Shown: positions 46,782 through 54,649 of the stretch, in pieces
Numbering within the stretch: the stretch's first letter is position 1
How the letters are laid out: each line of letters begins with the position of its first letter
NCBI RefSeq assembly: GCF_900155885.1
Contig: NZ_FTMB01000003.1
Location: 269,775-333,774 of the forward strand
From: Rhizobium sp. RU20A
GTDB taxonomy: Bacteria; Pseudomonadota; Alphaproteobacteria; Rhizobiales; Rhizobiaceae
Direction of reading: 5' to 3'
DNA length: 64,000 nucleotides
Position numbers and translations under genes: made by a program
The notes under the pieces: generated by a model
Seen by the model: only the letters and a program-made list of their open reading frames with translations
What the model was told of the DNA's origin: nothing
Databases searched by the model: none

Positions 46782-47411
46782 ATGGACGGCGTGACAGTCA
46801 TCAATCATCCCCTCGTGCAGCACAAGCTGACGATCATGCGGAAGAAGGAAACTTCGACGGCAAGCTTCCGCCGGTTGCTGCGCGAAATCTCGACGCTGCT
46901 GTGCTATGAAGTGACCCGCGATCTGGAACTGACCCAGCAGCGTATCGAAACGCCGATGGAAGAAATCGACGCACCGGTGCTCGAAGGCAAGAAGCTGGTG
47001 TTCGCCTCCATCCTGCGCGCCGGAAACGGTCTGCTGGAGGGCATGCTGGAGCTGGTTCCCTCCGCCCGCGTTTCCCACGTCGGCGTCTACCGTGATCACG
47101 AAACGCTGGAAGCGGTCGAATATTACTTCAAGGCGCCGGAAAACCTCGCCGAACGCCTGGTCATCGTCGTCGACCCCATGCTTGCCACGGGCAATTCCTC
47201 GATTGCGGCGGTGGAAAAGCTGAAGGAGCGCGGCGCCCACAATCTTCGTTTCCTGTGCCTGCTCGCCGCCCCTGAAGGCATCAAGAACTTCCAGGAGGCA
47301 CACCCCGACGTGCCGATCTTCACCGCTTCGGTCGACAGCCACCTGAACGACAAGGGTTACATCGTGCCCGGCCTCGGCGATGCCGGCGACCGCATGTACG
47401 GCACGAAGTAA
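46782..47411 (+). CDS. upp: Uracil phosphoribosyltransferase
   Basis: 209 residues. It shows [18 protein letters not shown] at the N-terminus, [13 protein letters not shown], the PRPP-binding loop [12 protein letters not shown], and uracil-binding [18 protein letters not shown] at the C-terminus. It converts uracil and PRPP to UMP. AGGAAG precedes ATG 46782. It lies 159 bp after deoB and belongs to the pyrimidine salvage block. Confidence 0.97.
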   Translation: MDGVTVINHPLVQHKLTIMRKKETSTASFRRLLREISTLLCYEVTRDLELTQQRIETPMEEIDAPVLEGKKLVFASILRAGNGLLEGMLELVPSARVSHVGVYRDHETLEAVEYYFKAPENLAERLVIVVDPMLATGNSSIAAVEKLKERGAHNLRFLCLLAAPEGIKNFQEAHPDVPIFTASVDSHLNDKGYIVPGLGDAGDRMYGTK

Positions 47412-47514
47412 CGAAGAGATAACCATCGCTTGAAAAGCCTGCCGTCCGTCAGGCTTGGTGATGGTCCTGAAAGCCTCCCCTGAAATACTCCTCGCACACA
47501 GCACGAAGGCGAGG

Positions 47515-48048
47515 ATGTTTCAGGTGGTCAAGGCGCTTTTCGCGGTTGCTCTTCTCACAGGCGTGGCAGCCCTGACGGTTCCGGGCCTCACGACGGCGTT
47601 CCTGTCGCAGCAGGCCACGCAAACCGAAAGCCAAGCGCCGCGCCTTGCATCCACCGCTTCCTCAGCGACGGGGGCGACCAACACCGTGAGGATCGAAGCG
47701 GATGCCAGCCACCATTTCCGGGGACGCTTCCGCATCAATGGCCGCGCAACGGACGGGCTAATCGATACCGGCGCGACATCGGTGGCGCTCAATGAGAGCA
47801 CCGCCCGCCGGCTGGGCATCCTGCCCGTCCATTATCGCGACAAGGTGGAGGTCTCGACCGCCAATGGCCGCGTGTCGGCCGAGCGGGTCGTGATCGAACG
47901 CATAGAGATCGGCCCGATCGTGGTGCGCGATATCGAGGGCGTGGTGCTGCCGGACACGGCCTTGCAGACGACGCTGATCGGCATGAGCTTCCTGCGCAAG
48001 CTTGGGTCCTACCGCGTTGCCGACGGCCGGATGGAACTCGTCAGGTAA
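47515..48048 (+). CDS. Clan AA retropepsin-like aspartic protease (TIGR02281 type)
   Basis: 177 residues. An N-terminal helix (VVKALFAVALLTGVAALTVP) anchors or exports the protein. The retropepsin-like domain has the catalytic motif LIDTGATSVAL with hydrophobic-hydrophobic-Gly near LIGMSFLRKLG. One such domain per chain means it should act as a dimer. ATG 47515 is supported by AAGG upstream; ATG 47461 is an alternative adding 18 residues. Its 3' end overlaps the convergent deoA by 8 bp. Confidence 0.85.
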   Translation: MFQVVKALFAVALLTGVAALTVPGLTTAFLSQQATQTESQAPRLASTASSATGATNTVRIEADASHHFRGRFRINGRATDGLIDTGATSVALNESTARRLGILPVHYRDKVEVSTANGRVSAERVVIERIEIGPIVVRDIEGVVLPDTALQTTLIGMSFLRKLGSYRVADGRMELVR

Positions 48049-49351
48049 CCTCCGCAACGAGCACGGGGCCCTCTGCCGGTGCCTCCTCCCCGATCCCGAC
48101 GAGCGTCAGGAGAGCGTCCGCCGCCCTTTCGGCCGCGAGCGGGCTTGCCGCATGCACGGTCGCCAGCGGCATTCCGGCCTCCACGCGCGTGCCGACCGGC
48201 AAGAGACCCGTGAGGCCGACGCGGTGATCGATGCTGTCCTCGACCCGCGTACGCCCGCCGCCGAGCTCGATCAGCAGCAACCCGATCTCGCGCGTTCGAT
48301 AGTCCACGATGTATCCGCTGCGATTCGCCTTGACCGCATGACGCTCCGGCGCGGGTGCGAGATAGGCGCTGCTTTTCTCGACGAAATCCGCGGGCGCGCC
48401 GAGCGCATGAACCATGCGGGCGAAGCGGTCAAGCGCGCGACCGTCCTGCAACGCCTCACGCGAGGCCTGCAATGCCGACTGCGGCTCGGCAACGGCGCCG
48501 GACGCTACGAGCATATCGGCGGCGAAGGCGAGCACGACCGCTTCGATCCGCGTACCGGCCTTCTCGCCCTTCAGGAAGGAAAGCGCATGCTCGATCTCGC
48601 GGGCATTGCCGACGCAATCGGCCAGCGGCTCGTTCATGTCGGTGATGCGGGCGCGAGTCGGAAGTCCTGCGCCATTGCCGACATCAACCAGGGAGCGGGC
48701 CAGCGTTTCGGCCTCCGCCTGCGACGTCATGAAGGCGCCGTTGCCGAGCTTGACGTCGAGAACGAGGGAGCCGAGGCCGGCCGCAAGCTTCTTGGAGAGG
48801 ATGGAGGCAGTGATCAGCGGCACACTGTCCACCGTGGCAGTGATATCCCGCACCGCATAAAGGCGGCCGTCGGCGGGTGCCAGGGCGCTGGTTTGGCCAA
48901 TGATCGCAGCGCCTACCGTTTCCACGCAGCGGCGCAGCCTGTCCGCATCCGGGGTGACATCATAGCCGGGTATGGACTGCAGCTTATCGAGCGTTCCGCC
49001 GGTATGGCCAAGGCCCCGGCCTGATATCATCGGCACCGCCAACCCGCAGGCTGCGGCGATGGGAGCCAGCATCAACGAGACATTGTCGCCAACGCCGCCC
49101 GTGGAATGCTTATCGGCAACCGGGCGACCGACGCCCGGCCAGGCAAGCACCGTGCCGCTGTCACGCATGGCGAGCGTCATCGCCACCGTTTCGGCCGGCA
49201 TCATGCCGTTCAGCCGCACGGCCATGGCAAAAGCCGCAATCTGCGCGTCACCGATCGAGCCATTGCCGATGCCGTGGATGAACGTCGCGATTTCGCCGGC
49301 GTTGAGTTCTGCCCCGTCCCGTTTGCGGCGGATGACTTCCTGCGGCAGCAT
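48041..49351 (-). CDS. deoA: Thymidine phosphorylase
   Basis: 436 residues. It has an N-terminal alpha domain (VIRRKRDGAELNAGEIATFI), the phosphate-binding DKHSTGGVGDNVSL, SGRGLGHTGGTLDKLQSIPG, and a C-terminal pyrimidine phosphorylase domain. It splits thymidine to thymine and deoxyribose-1-phosphate, which DeoB and DeoC process. It is 5 bp downstream of deoC and the last gene of the leftward operon. Confidence 0.97.
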   Translation of the reverse strand: MLPQEVIRRKRDGAELNAGEIATFIHGIGNGSIGDAQIAAFAMAVRLNGMMPAETVAMTLAMRDSGTVLAWPGVGRPVADKHSTGGVGDNVSLMLAPIAAACGLAVPMISGRGLGHTGGTLDKLQSIPGYDVTPDADRLRRCVETVGAAIIGQTSALAPADGRLYAVRDITATVDSVPLITASILSKKLAAGLGSLVLDVKLGNGAFMTSQAEAETLARSLVDVGNGAGLPTRARITDMNEPLADCVGNAREIEHALSFLKGEKAGTRIEAVVLAFAADMLVASGAVAEPQSALQASREALQDGRALDRFARMVHALGAPADFVEKSSAYLAPAPERHAVKANRSGYIVDYRTREIGLLLIELGGGRTRVEDSIDHRVGLTGLLPVGTRVEAGMPLATVHAASPLAAERAADALLTLVGIGEEAPAEGPVLVAEVT

Positions 49352-49356
49352 GGCGA

Positions 49357-50124
49357 TCAGTAGCCAGCCGCTGCCGTCGTTTCACGCCCCTCGATGACCG
49401 CGAGGATGTCGTTGAGCAACGAGGAGGCGCCGAAGCGGAAGGTGGAGGGCATGACCCAGTCGGGGCCATGGATGGTGATGGCGAGATCGAGGTAGAGACG
49501 GGCCTGCGCCACGGTCTGGACGCCGCCGGAGGGCTTGAAGCCGACATTGCGGCCGCTCTCACGGATCGCCGTCAGCATGATGTCGGCGGCTTCCAAGGTC
49601 GTTCCGACAGGCGTCTTGCCGGTGGAGGTCTTGATGAAATCGGCGCCGGCGCGGATCGCAAGGTGCGATGCGCTGCGGATGAGGCCGGTATCCTTCAACT
49701 CGCCGGTTTCGAGGATCGCCTTCATGGTGACGGCGGGGCCGCAGGCCTCGCGCACCGTTGCCAGCATGTCGATGACCGCCTGCTCGTCGCCGGCCTGCAA
49801 GGCCCGGTAGGGAATGACCATGTCGATTTCATCGGCGCCGTCGGCAAGGGCGCCCGCGATCTTGCCGCGCACCGCCTCATGGCTTTCCTCGCCGCTCGGG
49901 AAGTTCACGACGGTCGCGATGCGCACGGGGCTGCCGGCAAGCAGCGTGCGGGCCTGCGGGATGAAGCGCGGCCAGATGCAGACGGCCGCGGCATGGCCAT
50001 AGGGCGTCTGGGCGCGTGTGCAAAGGGTCTCGATCTCGGCAGGCGTGCAGCTTTCCGAGAGATTGGTGAGGTCGAGGAGCGACAGGGCAAGCGTGGCGAT
50101 CTGCCGGGGGGTGGCTTCGATCAT
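49357..50124 (-). CDS. deoC: Deoxyribose-phosphate aldolase
   Basis: 255 residues with a TIM barrel. Schiff-base Lys lies in DFIKTSTGKTPVGTT, with the second active Lys in GFKPSGGVQTV; the N-terminal LLDLTNLSESCT and ATVVNFPSG match the DeoC family (long, E. coli-like form). It cleaves deoxyribose-5-phosphate to glyceraldehyde-3-phosphate and acetaldehyde. ATG 50124 fits the family N-terminus although its ribosome site is weak. Confidence 0.96.
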   Translation of the reverse strand: MIEATPRQIATLALSLLDLTNLSESCTPAEIETLCTRAQTPYGHAAAVCIWPRFIPQARTLLAGSPVRIATVVNFPSGEESHEAVRGKIAGALADGADEIDMVIPYRALQAGDEQAVIDMLATVREACGPAVTMKAILETGELKDTGLIRSASHLAIRAGADFIKTSTGKTPVGTTLEAADIMLTAIRESGRNVGFKPSGGVQTVAQARLYLDLAITIHGPDWVMPSTFRFGASSLLNDILAVIEGRETTAAAGY

Positions 50125-50253
50125 CGTTTTGAATTCCCGTGTGCTGTGCGTGGCGGCGCGCGCGCCCGCCACGGCTCTGGTGATCACGGCAAAGCCTCTG
50201 GCTTCCCGTGGCGATCGGAGGTCGCGGCCGCCGCGTAAGGCGGCCGGAGCGTG

Positions 50254-50646
50254 TCAGCCGATGACTTCCGTTTCGAAACTGTGGGGCAGCAGGTCGGAGA
50301 GGGCAAGGGTCTTGCGGATGCCCGTCTCGTCACAAAGGAAAATGCGGGTGCTGGCGCCGGAAAATTCGGCCAGCCGCTGGCGGCAGCCGCCGCAGGGCGG
50401 GCAGAGCGCCAGCTTCTCGGCAATCACCGCCACTGCCTGGATCTCGCGTTGACCGGCCATGACCATATGGCTGATGGCCGTCGTTTCCGCACACCAGCCC
50501 TCGGGAAAGGAGAGGTTTTCAATATTGGCGCCGGTGTAGATCTTCCCGTCGCCGGCCCGGATGGCGGCGCCGACAGGGAATTTCGAATAGGGGGCGTGGG
50601 CCTTGCCCATGGCGTCGCGCGCGGCTTCGAAGAGCTCGTTGTCCAT
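50254..50646 (-). CDS. cdd: Cytidine deaminase
   Basis: 130 residues of the short tetrameric type. Zinc-site residues are in the WCAETTAI motif (Cys, catalytic Glu) and CPPCGGCRQ (two Cys); TGANIENLSF binds the ribose. It deaminates cytidine and deoxycytidine. It follows the permease gene by 3 bp, linking uptake directly to the first catabolic step. Confidence 0.96.
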   Translation of the reverse strand: MDNELFEAARDAMGKAHAPYSKFPVGAAIRAGDGKIYTGANIENLSFPEGWCAETTAISHMVMAGQREIQAVAVIAEKLALCPPCGGCRQRLAEFSGASTRIFLCDETGIRKTLALSDLLPHSFETEVIG

Positions 50647-50649
50647 GTC

Positions 50650-51621
50650 TCAGCGTTCCTTCACGTAAGGGATACCGCCGGCCTTGGGCGGAATGGCCTT
50701 GCCGATGAAGCCGGCAAGCAGGATGACAGTGAGGATGTAGGGCAGCGCCTGCATCAATTGAACCGGCACCTGGCCGATCAGCGGCAGCGGATTGCCCTGC
50801 AGGCGGATGGCCAGCGCATCGAGGAAGCCGAAGAGCAGGCAGGCGAGCATGATGTTGACCGGGCGCCACTTGGCGAAGATCAGGGCGGCAAGCGCGATAT
50901 AGCCCTTGCCGGCCGTCATGCCCTTCACGAAGCCGGCCGTCATGGCGAGCGACAGATAGGCGCCGGCAAAACCGCAGAGGATGCCGCAGCAGATGACGGC
51001 GCGGTAGCGCAGCCAGATGACGGAGATGCCGGCGGTATCGACGGCGCCCGGATTTTCTCCGACCGCGCGCAGGCGCAGGCCGAAGCGTGTGCGGTAGAGC
51101 ACCCACCAGCTGATCGGCACCATCGCGAAGGCGAGGTAGGTCAAAAGGAAGTGACCGGACAGCAGGTCTGCATAGATGGGGCCGAGGATCGGTACATCGC
51201 GCACGGAGTCGGCAAAGGGCAGGTCGATGGTGGAGAAGCGGGCGCCATCGGCCAGTGCCGGCGTGCGGCCACCCTGGCGGAACCAGGCTTCGCCGAGAAT
51301 GACGGTGGATCCGGCGACGATAAAGTTGATGGCAACGCCCGAGACGATCTGGCTGCCGCGCTGGGTGATGGAGGCATAGCCATGCACCAGCGAGAGCAGG
51401 ACCGAGATGAGGATGGCGGCCAGAAGCCCCATCCAGACCGAGCCCGTGACAGCCGCCACGGCACCGGCGGCAAAGGCGCCGCCGAGCATCTTTCCTTCGA
51501 GCCCGATGTCGAAGACGCCCGCACGCTCGGTGAAGAGACCCGCGAGCGCCGCGAAGATCAGCGGCACGGAGACGCGGATCGTTGATTCCAGCAGCACGAC
51601 GAGGGTGTGGAACAGGTCCAT
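50650..51621 (-). CDS. BMP-type nucleoside ABC transporter permease (second)
   Basis: 323 residues with about eight to nine transmembrane helices of the branched-chain amino acid/sugar permease type. Conserved patches are TERAGVFDIGLEGKMLGGAF near the N-terminus and LRLRAVGENPGAVDTAGIS in the central cytoplasmic loop. It would form the channel with the upstream permease. It is 1 bp after that gene and 3 bp before cdd. No signal-sequence-bearing binding protein is in this operon. Confidence 0.92.
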   Translation of the reverse strand: MDLFHTLVVLLESTIRVSVPLIFAALAGLFTERAGVFDIGLEGKMLGGAFAAGAVAAVTGSVWMGLLAAILISVLLSLVHGYASITQRGSQIVSGVAINFIVAGSTVILGEAWFRQGGRTPALADGARFSTIDLPFADSVRDVPILGPIYADLLSGHFLLTYLAFAMVPISWWVLYRTRFGLRLRAVGENPGAVDTAGISVIWLRYRAVICCGILCGFAGAYLSLAMTAGFVKGMTAGKGYIALAALIFAKWRPVNIMLACLLFGFLDALAIRLQGNPLPLIGQVPVQLMQALPYILTVILLAGFIGKAIPPKAGGIPYVKER

Positions 51622-51622
51622 G

Positions 51623-52756
51623 TCAGGCTCCCTTGCTCTGGGTAACGGCGGCGCGACGACCCGCAAAACCGGCAAGGGCTGCGGTGATGGCCGGGCGGAA
51701 CATATTTTCCAGCGCGCCGGCAAAGAGGATGACGAGGCCCTGAATGATCACGATCATGTCGCGCGAGATGGTCGGCATTTCGAAGGCGATCTCGGCGCCG
51801 CCCTGATAGAGCATGCCGAACAGGATCGAGGCCGGGATGATGCCGAAGGGGTGCGAACGGCCCATCAGCGCCACGGCGATCCCGACGAAGCCGGCGCCCT
51901 GCACGAAATCAAGCTGCATGCGGAACTGCTCGCCCATGATCGGGTTCAGCGCCATCATGCCGGCGAGGCCACCGGAAATCATCATGGCGATGATGGTGAT
52001 GCGGCTTTCACTGATACCGGCATAGCGCGCCGCACCCGGGCTGTGGCCCATGACGCGCATTTCATAGCCGAGCTTGGTGCGCCAGATCAGCACCCAGACG
52101 CCGAAGGCGGCAACGAGCGCCAGCAGGAACGAGACGTTGAAGGGGGCATTGCCGATATTGAGGCCGAAAATGCCGAGCAGCCAGTCGAGCTTCGGCAACT
52201 GGCCGCCTTCGGCAAAGGTGCGCGTCTGCGGCGCCATGGAGCCGAGCGGCTTCAAGACGCGCGTCAGCAGATAGACCATCAGGCTCGAGGCGATGAAATT
52301 GAACATGATGGTGGTGATGACGATGTGGCTGCCGCGTTTGGCCTGCAGCCAGCCCGGCAGGAAAGCCCAGGCGGCACCGAAAGCAATGGAGCCGACAAGC
52401 GCGATCGGGAAGACCACGAACCACGGCAGCGTCTGGTCGAAATACAGACAGGCGAGCGCGACGCCGATGCCGCCGATGTAGGCCTGTCCCTCGCCGCCGA
52501 TGTTGAAGAGGCCGGCATGGAAGGCGACGGCGACGGCAAGGCCGGTGAAGATGAAGGTCGTGGCATAGTAGAGGGTGAAGCCGATATATTCGCCGCGGCC
52601 GAAGGCGCCGTTGACGAGGTGATAGGCGGCCTCCAGCGGATTTTCGCCGACGAGCAGGACCACAAGGCCGGCAACGAAGAAGGCAACGATCAGATTGACC
52701 AGCGGGATCAGGCCGTATTCGGCCCAGTTCGGCAGCTTGGCATAGGGATTGCTCAT
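51623..52756 (-). CDS. BMP-type nucleoside ABC transporter permease (first)
   Basis: 377 residues with about ten helices. Features of the NupP/YufP-type permease are FHAGLFNIGGEGQAYIGG, LKAKRG-like LQAKRGSHIVITTIMFNFIA, and GYEMRVMGHSPGAARYAGIS (cytoplasmic loop to the ATPase). Its start overlaps the ATPase stop by 4 bp. With the second permease it makes a heterodimeric channel. Confidence 0.92.
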   Translation of the reverse strand: MSNPYAKLPNWAEYGLIPLVNLIVAFFVAGLVVLLVGENPLEAAYHLVNGAFGRGEYIGFTLYYATTFIFTGLAVAVAFHAGLFNIGGEGQAYIGGIGVALACLYFDQTLPWFVVFPIALVGSIAFGAAWAFLPGWLQAKRGSHIVITTIMFNFIASSLMVYLLTRVLKPLGSMAPQTRTFAEGGQLPKLDWLLGIFGLNIGNAPFNVSFLLALVAAFGVWVLIWRTKLGYEMRVMGHSPGAARYAGISESRITIIAMMISGGLAGMMALNPIMGEQFRMQLDFVQGAGFVGIAVALMGRSHPFGIIPASILFGMLYQGGAEIAFEMPTISRDMIVIIQGLVILFAGALENMFRPAITAALAGFAGRRAAVTQSKGA

Positions 52757-54288
52757 TCGGCAGCCTCCTTAGGCCCTTCGACACCGGCCATCAGCAGGCC
52801 AAGTTCCCCTTCAGAGGCATCAGGCAGACGCTCGCCCACCACGCGTCCCGCGAACATGACGAGGATGCGGTCCGACAAAGCGCGGATTTCATCGAGCTCC
52901 ACCGAAACCAGCAGCACGGCGACGCCCTGGTCGCGCATTTCGATGATGCGCTTGTGGATGAATTCGATGGCGCCGACATCCACGCCGCGGGTCGGCTGGC
53001 CGATGATCAGCACATCCGGCCCGCGCTCCATCTCGCGCGCCAGCACGATCTTCTGCTGGTTGCCACCGGAAAAATTGGCGGTCTTCAGGCGCGGGTTCGG
53101 CGGGCGGATATCATAGCGGGCGATCTTTTCTTCCGCTTCGGCGCGAATGGCGTCCACGTTCAAGAGCACGCCGTTGCGGTATTTCGGATTGTTGTGGTAG
53201 CCGAGAATGGCGTTTTCGCTTTCCTCGAACTTCAGCACGAGACCGACATGGTGGCGGTCCTCCGGCACGTGGGCGAGGCCGCGACGGCGCAGCTCGGCGG
53301 GATCGAGGGTGCCCGTAACCTCCACCGGCTTGCCGTTCAGCGTCATCGTGCCGGATACGGCGCGACGCATGCCGGCGATCGCCTCCAGGAGTTCCGACTG
53401 CCCGTTGCCCGCGACACCGGCGATGCCGACGATCTCGCCGGCCTTGAGGTCGAGCGAGACAGTGTCGACCATCGTCACGCCGCGCCCGTCCTTGACGGTC
53501 AGGTTGCGCAGGGAAAGCCGCGTTGCGCCGGGCTTTGCCTCACCCTTTTCCACGCGCAGCAGCACGCGGCGGCCGACCATGAGTTCGGCCAGCTCTTCCA
53601 CCGAGGTTTGGCTCGTCTGGCGCGTCGCGACCATTTCGCCGCGGCGCATGACGGAGACCTCATCGGTGATCGCCATGATCTCACGCAGCTTGTGGGTGAT
53701 CAGCAGCACCGTTTTGCCCTCGGCCTTCAGCTGCGCGAGGATGCGGAACAGGTGATCGGCCTCGGCGGGGGTCAGAACGCCGGTCGGCTCGTCGAGGATG
53801 AGGATATCGGCCTTGCGATATAGGGCTTTGAGGATTTCGACGCGCTGCTGGATGCCGACGGGCAGCTCTTCGATCAGCGCATCGGGATCGACTTCCAGCC
53901 CGTATTCGCTCTCCAGCCGCTTCAGCTCGATACGGGCCTTGGAGATGCTGGAATTGAGGATCTGGCTCTCTTCGGCACCGAGCATGATGTTTTCGAGCAC
54001 GGAGAAATTCTCGACCAGCATGAAGTGCTGGTGCACCATGCCGATGCCGGCGGCGATGGCGGCATTGGTGTCGCGGATGGCGACCGGCTTGCCGTCCACG
54101 ATGATCTCGCCCCGGTCGGCCTGGTAAAAGCCGTAGAGGATCGACATGAGCGTCGACTTACCGGCGCCGTTCTCGCCGATAATGCCGTGGATGGAGCCCT
54201 TACGGACTTTCAGATTGATATCGCGATTGGCATGGACGAGGCCGAAGCTCTTGTCGATGCCCCTGAGCTCGATGGCAAGATCGCTCAT
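52753..54288 (-). CDS. BMP-type nucleoside ABC transporter ATPase (two ABC domains)
   Basis: 511 residues. The first domain has Walker A GENGAGKSTL, LPVGIQQRVEILKAL (variant signature) and LILDEPTGVLTPAE. The second has a degenerate Walker A (GVAGNGQSELLEAI), FSGGNQQKIVLAREM and LIIGQPTRGVDVGA. This layout is shared with sugar importers, but matching BMP-type permeases follow. It heads the operon ATPase-permease-permease-cdd-deoC-deoA. Confidence 0.93.
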   Translation of the reverse strand: MSDLAIELRGIDKSFGLVHANRDINLKVRKGSIHGIIGENGAGKSTLMSILYGFYQADRGEIIVDGKPVAIRDTNAAIAAGIGMVHQHFMLVENFSVLENIMLGAEESQILNSSISKARIELKRLESEYGLEVDPDALIEELPVGIQQRVEILKALYRKADILILDEPTGVLTPAEADHLFRILAQLKAEGKTVLLITHKLREIMAITDEVSVMRRGEMVATRQTSQTSVEELAELMVGRRVLLRVEKGEAKPGATRLSLRNLTVKDGRGVTMVDTVSLDLKAGEIVGIAGVAGNGQSELLEAIAGMRRAVSGTMTLNGKPVEVTGTLDPAELRRRGLAHVPEDRHHVGLVLKFEESENAILGYHNNPKYRNGVLLNVDAIRAEAEEKIARYDIRPPNPRLKTANFSGGNQQKIVLAREMERGPDVLIIGQPTRGVDVGAIEFIHKRIIEMRDQGVAVLLVSVELDEIRALSDRILVMFAGRVVGERLPDASEGELGLLMAGVEGPKEAAE

Positions 54289-54358
54289 TGTGCCGTCATG
54301 ATCCCCGTTTTATCTTTTGCCCGGATCAGGATTGCAGACGCGCTCCGCCCGGAATTTT

Positions 54359-54370
54359 TACCATTTGGTA
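54359..54370. promoter_or_regulatory. Palindrome TACCATTTGGTA, candidate operator of the nucleoside operon
   Basis: Arms TACCA/TGGTA with a 2-base centre lie in an A/T-rich patch about 70 bp before the ATPase start. Form and place fit a repressor site such as a GntR- or LacI-type regulator, but no regulator gene adjoins. Confidence 0.3.
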
Positions 54371-54541
54371 TAACTTTGACGCCGAATTTCGCAAGCTGAA
54401 ATCCTGCGGCACCCGTCCATCGGCCTTGCACGCTCCAGTCTTTCTAATGAAGCGCCCGGAGTAAAGCCCTGTTCGGCTGCCATCGTCCCGTCACGCACGA
54501 TTGCAAACATGATCCTTGCACTCCAGGGACCTGTTCTCCAT

Positions 54542-54604
54542 ACGACAAGTACCGTCGTGCAGTTTTGGAAGAATGTCGCAGACAGGCTGCACAGTCTCGC
54601 GACA
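54542..54604 (+). promoter_or_regulatory. Possible pseudoknotted leader of the flavoprotein gene
   Basis: GTGCAG (54557-54562) is complementary to CTGCAC (54587-54592). The latter lies in the loop of a second stem made by 54574-54583 and 54594-54604 (10 bp with one bulged C). The order a-b-a'-b' is that of an H-type pseudoknot. A third stem, ACGAC/GTCGT at 54542-54558, overlaps the first, giving alternative folds. The region ends 45 bp before ATG 54650. No known riboswitch consensus was recognised. Confidence 0.35.
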
Positions 54605-54649
54605 AGGCCCTAAGATCGCCGGCAAAACAGACATCAGGGGTCGCGTTCC

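Larger units (their letters stand above)
54289..54649. other. Divergent region between the nucleoside operon and the flavoprotein gene
   Basis: No gene is supported in these 361 bases. They contain a small palindrome near the nucleoside operon (54359-54370) and a leader with overlapping hairpins before the flavoprotein gene (54542-54604). Confidence 0.5.
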
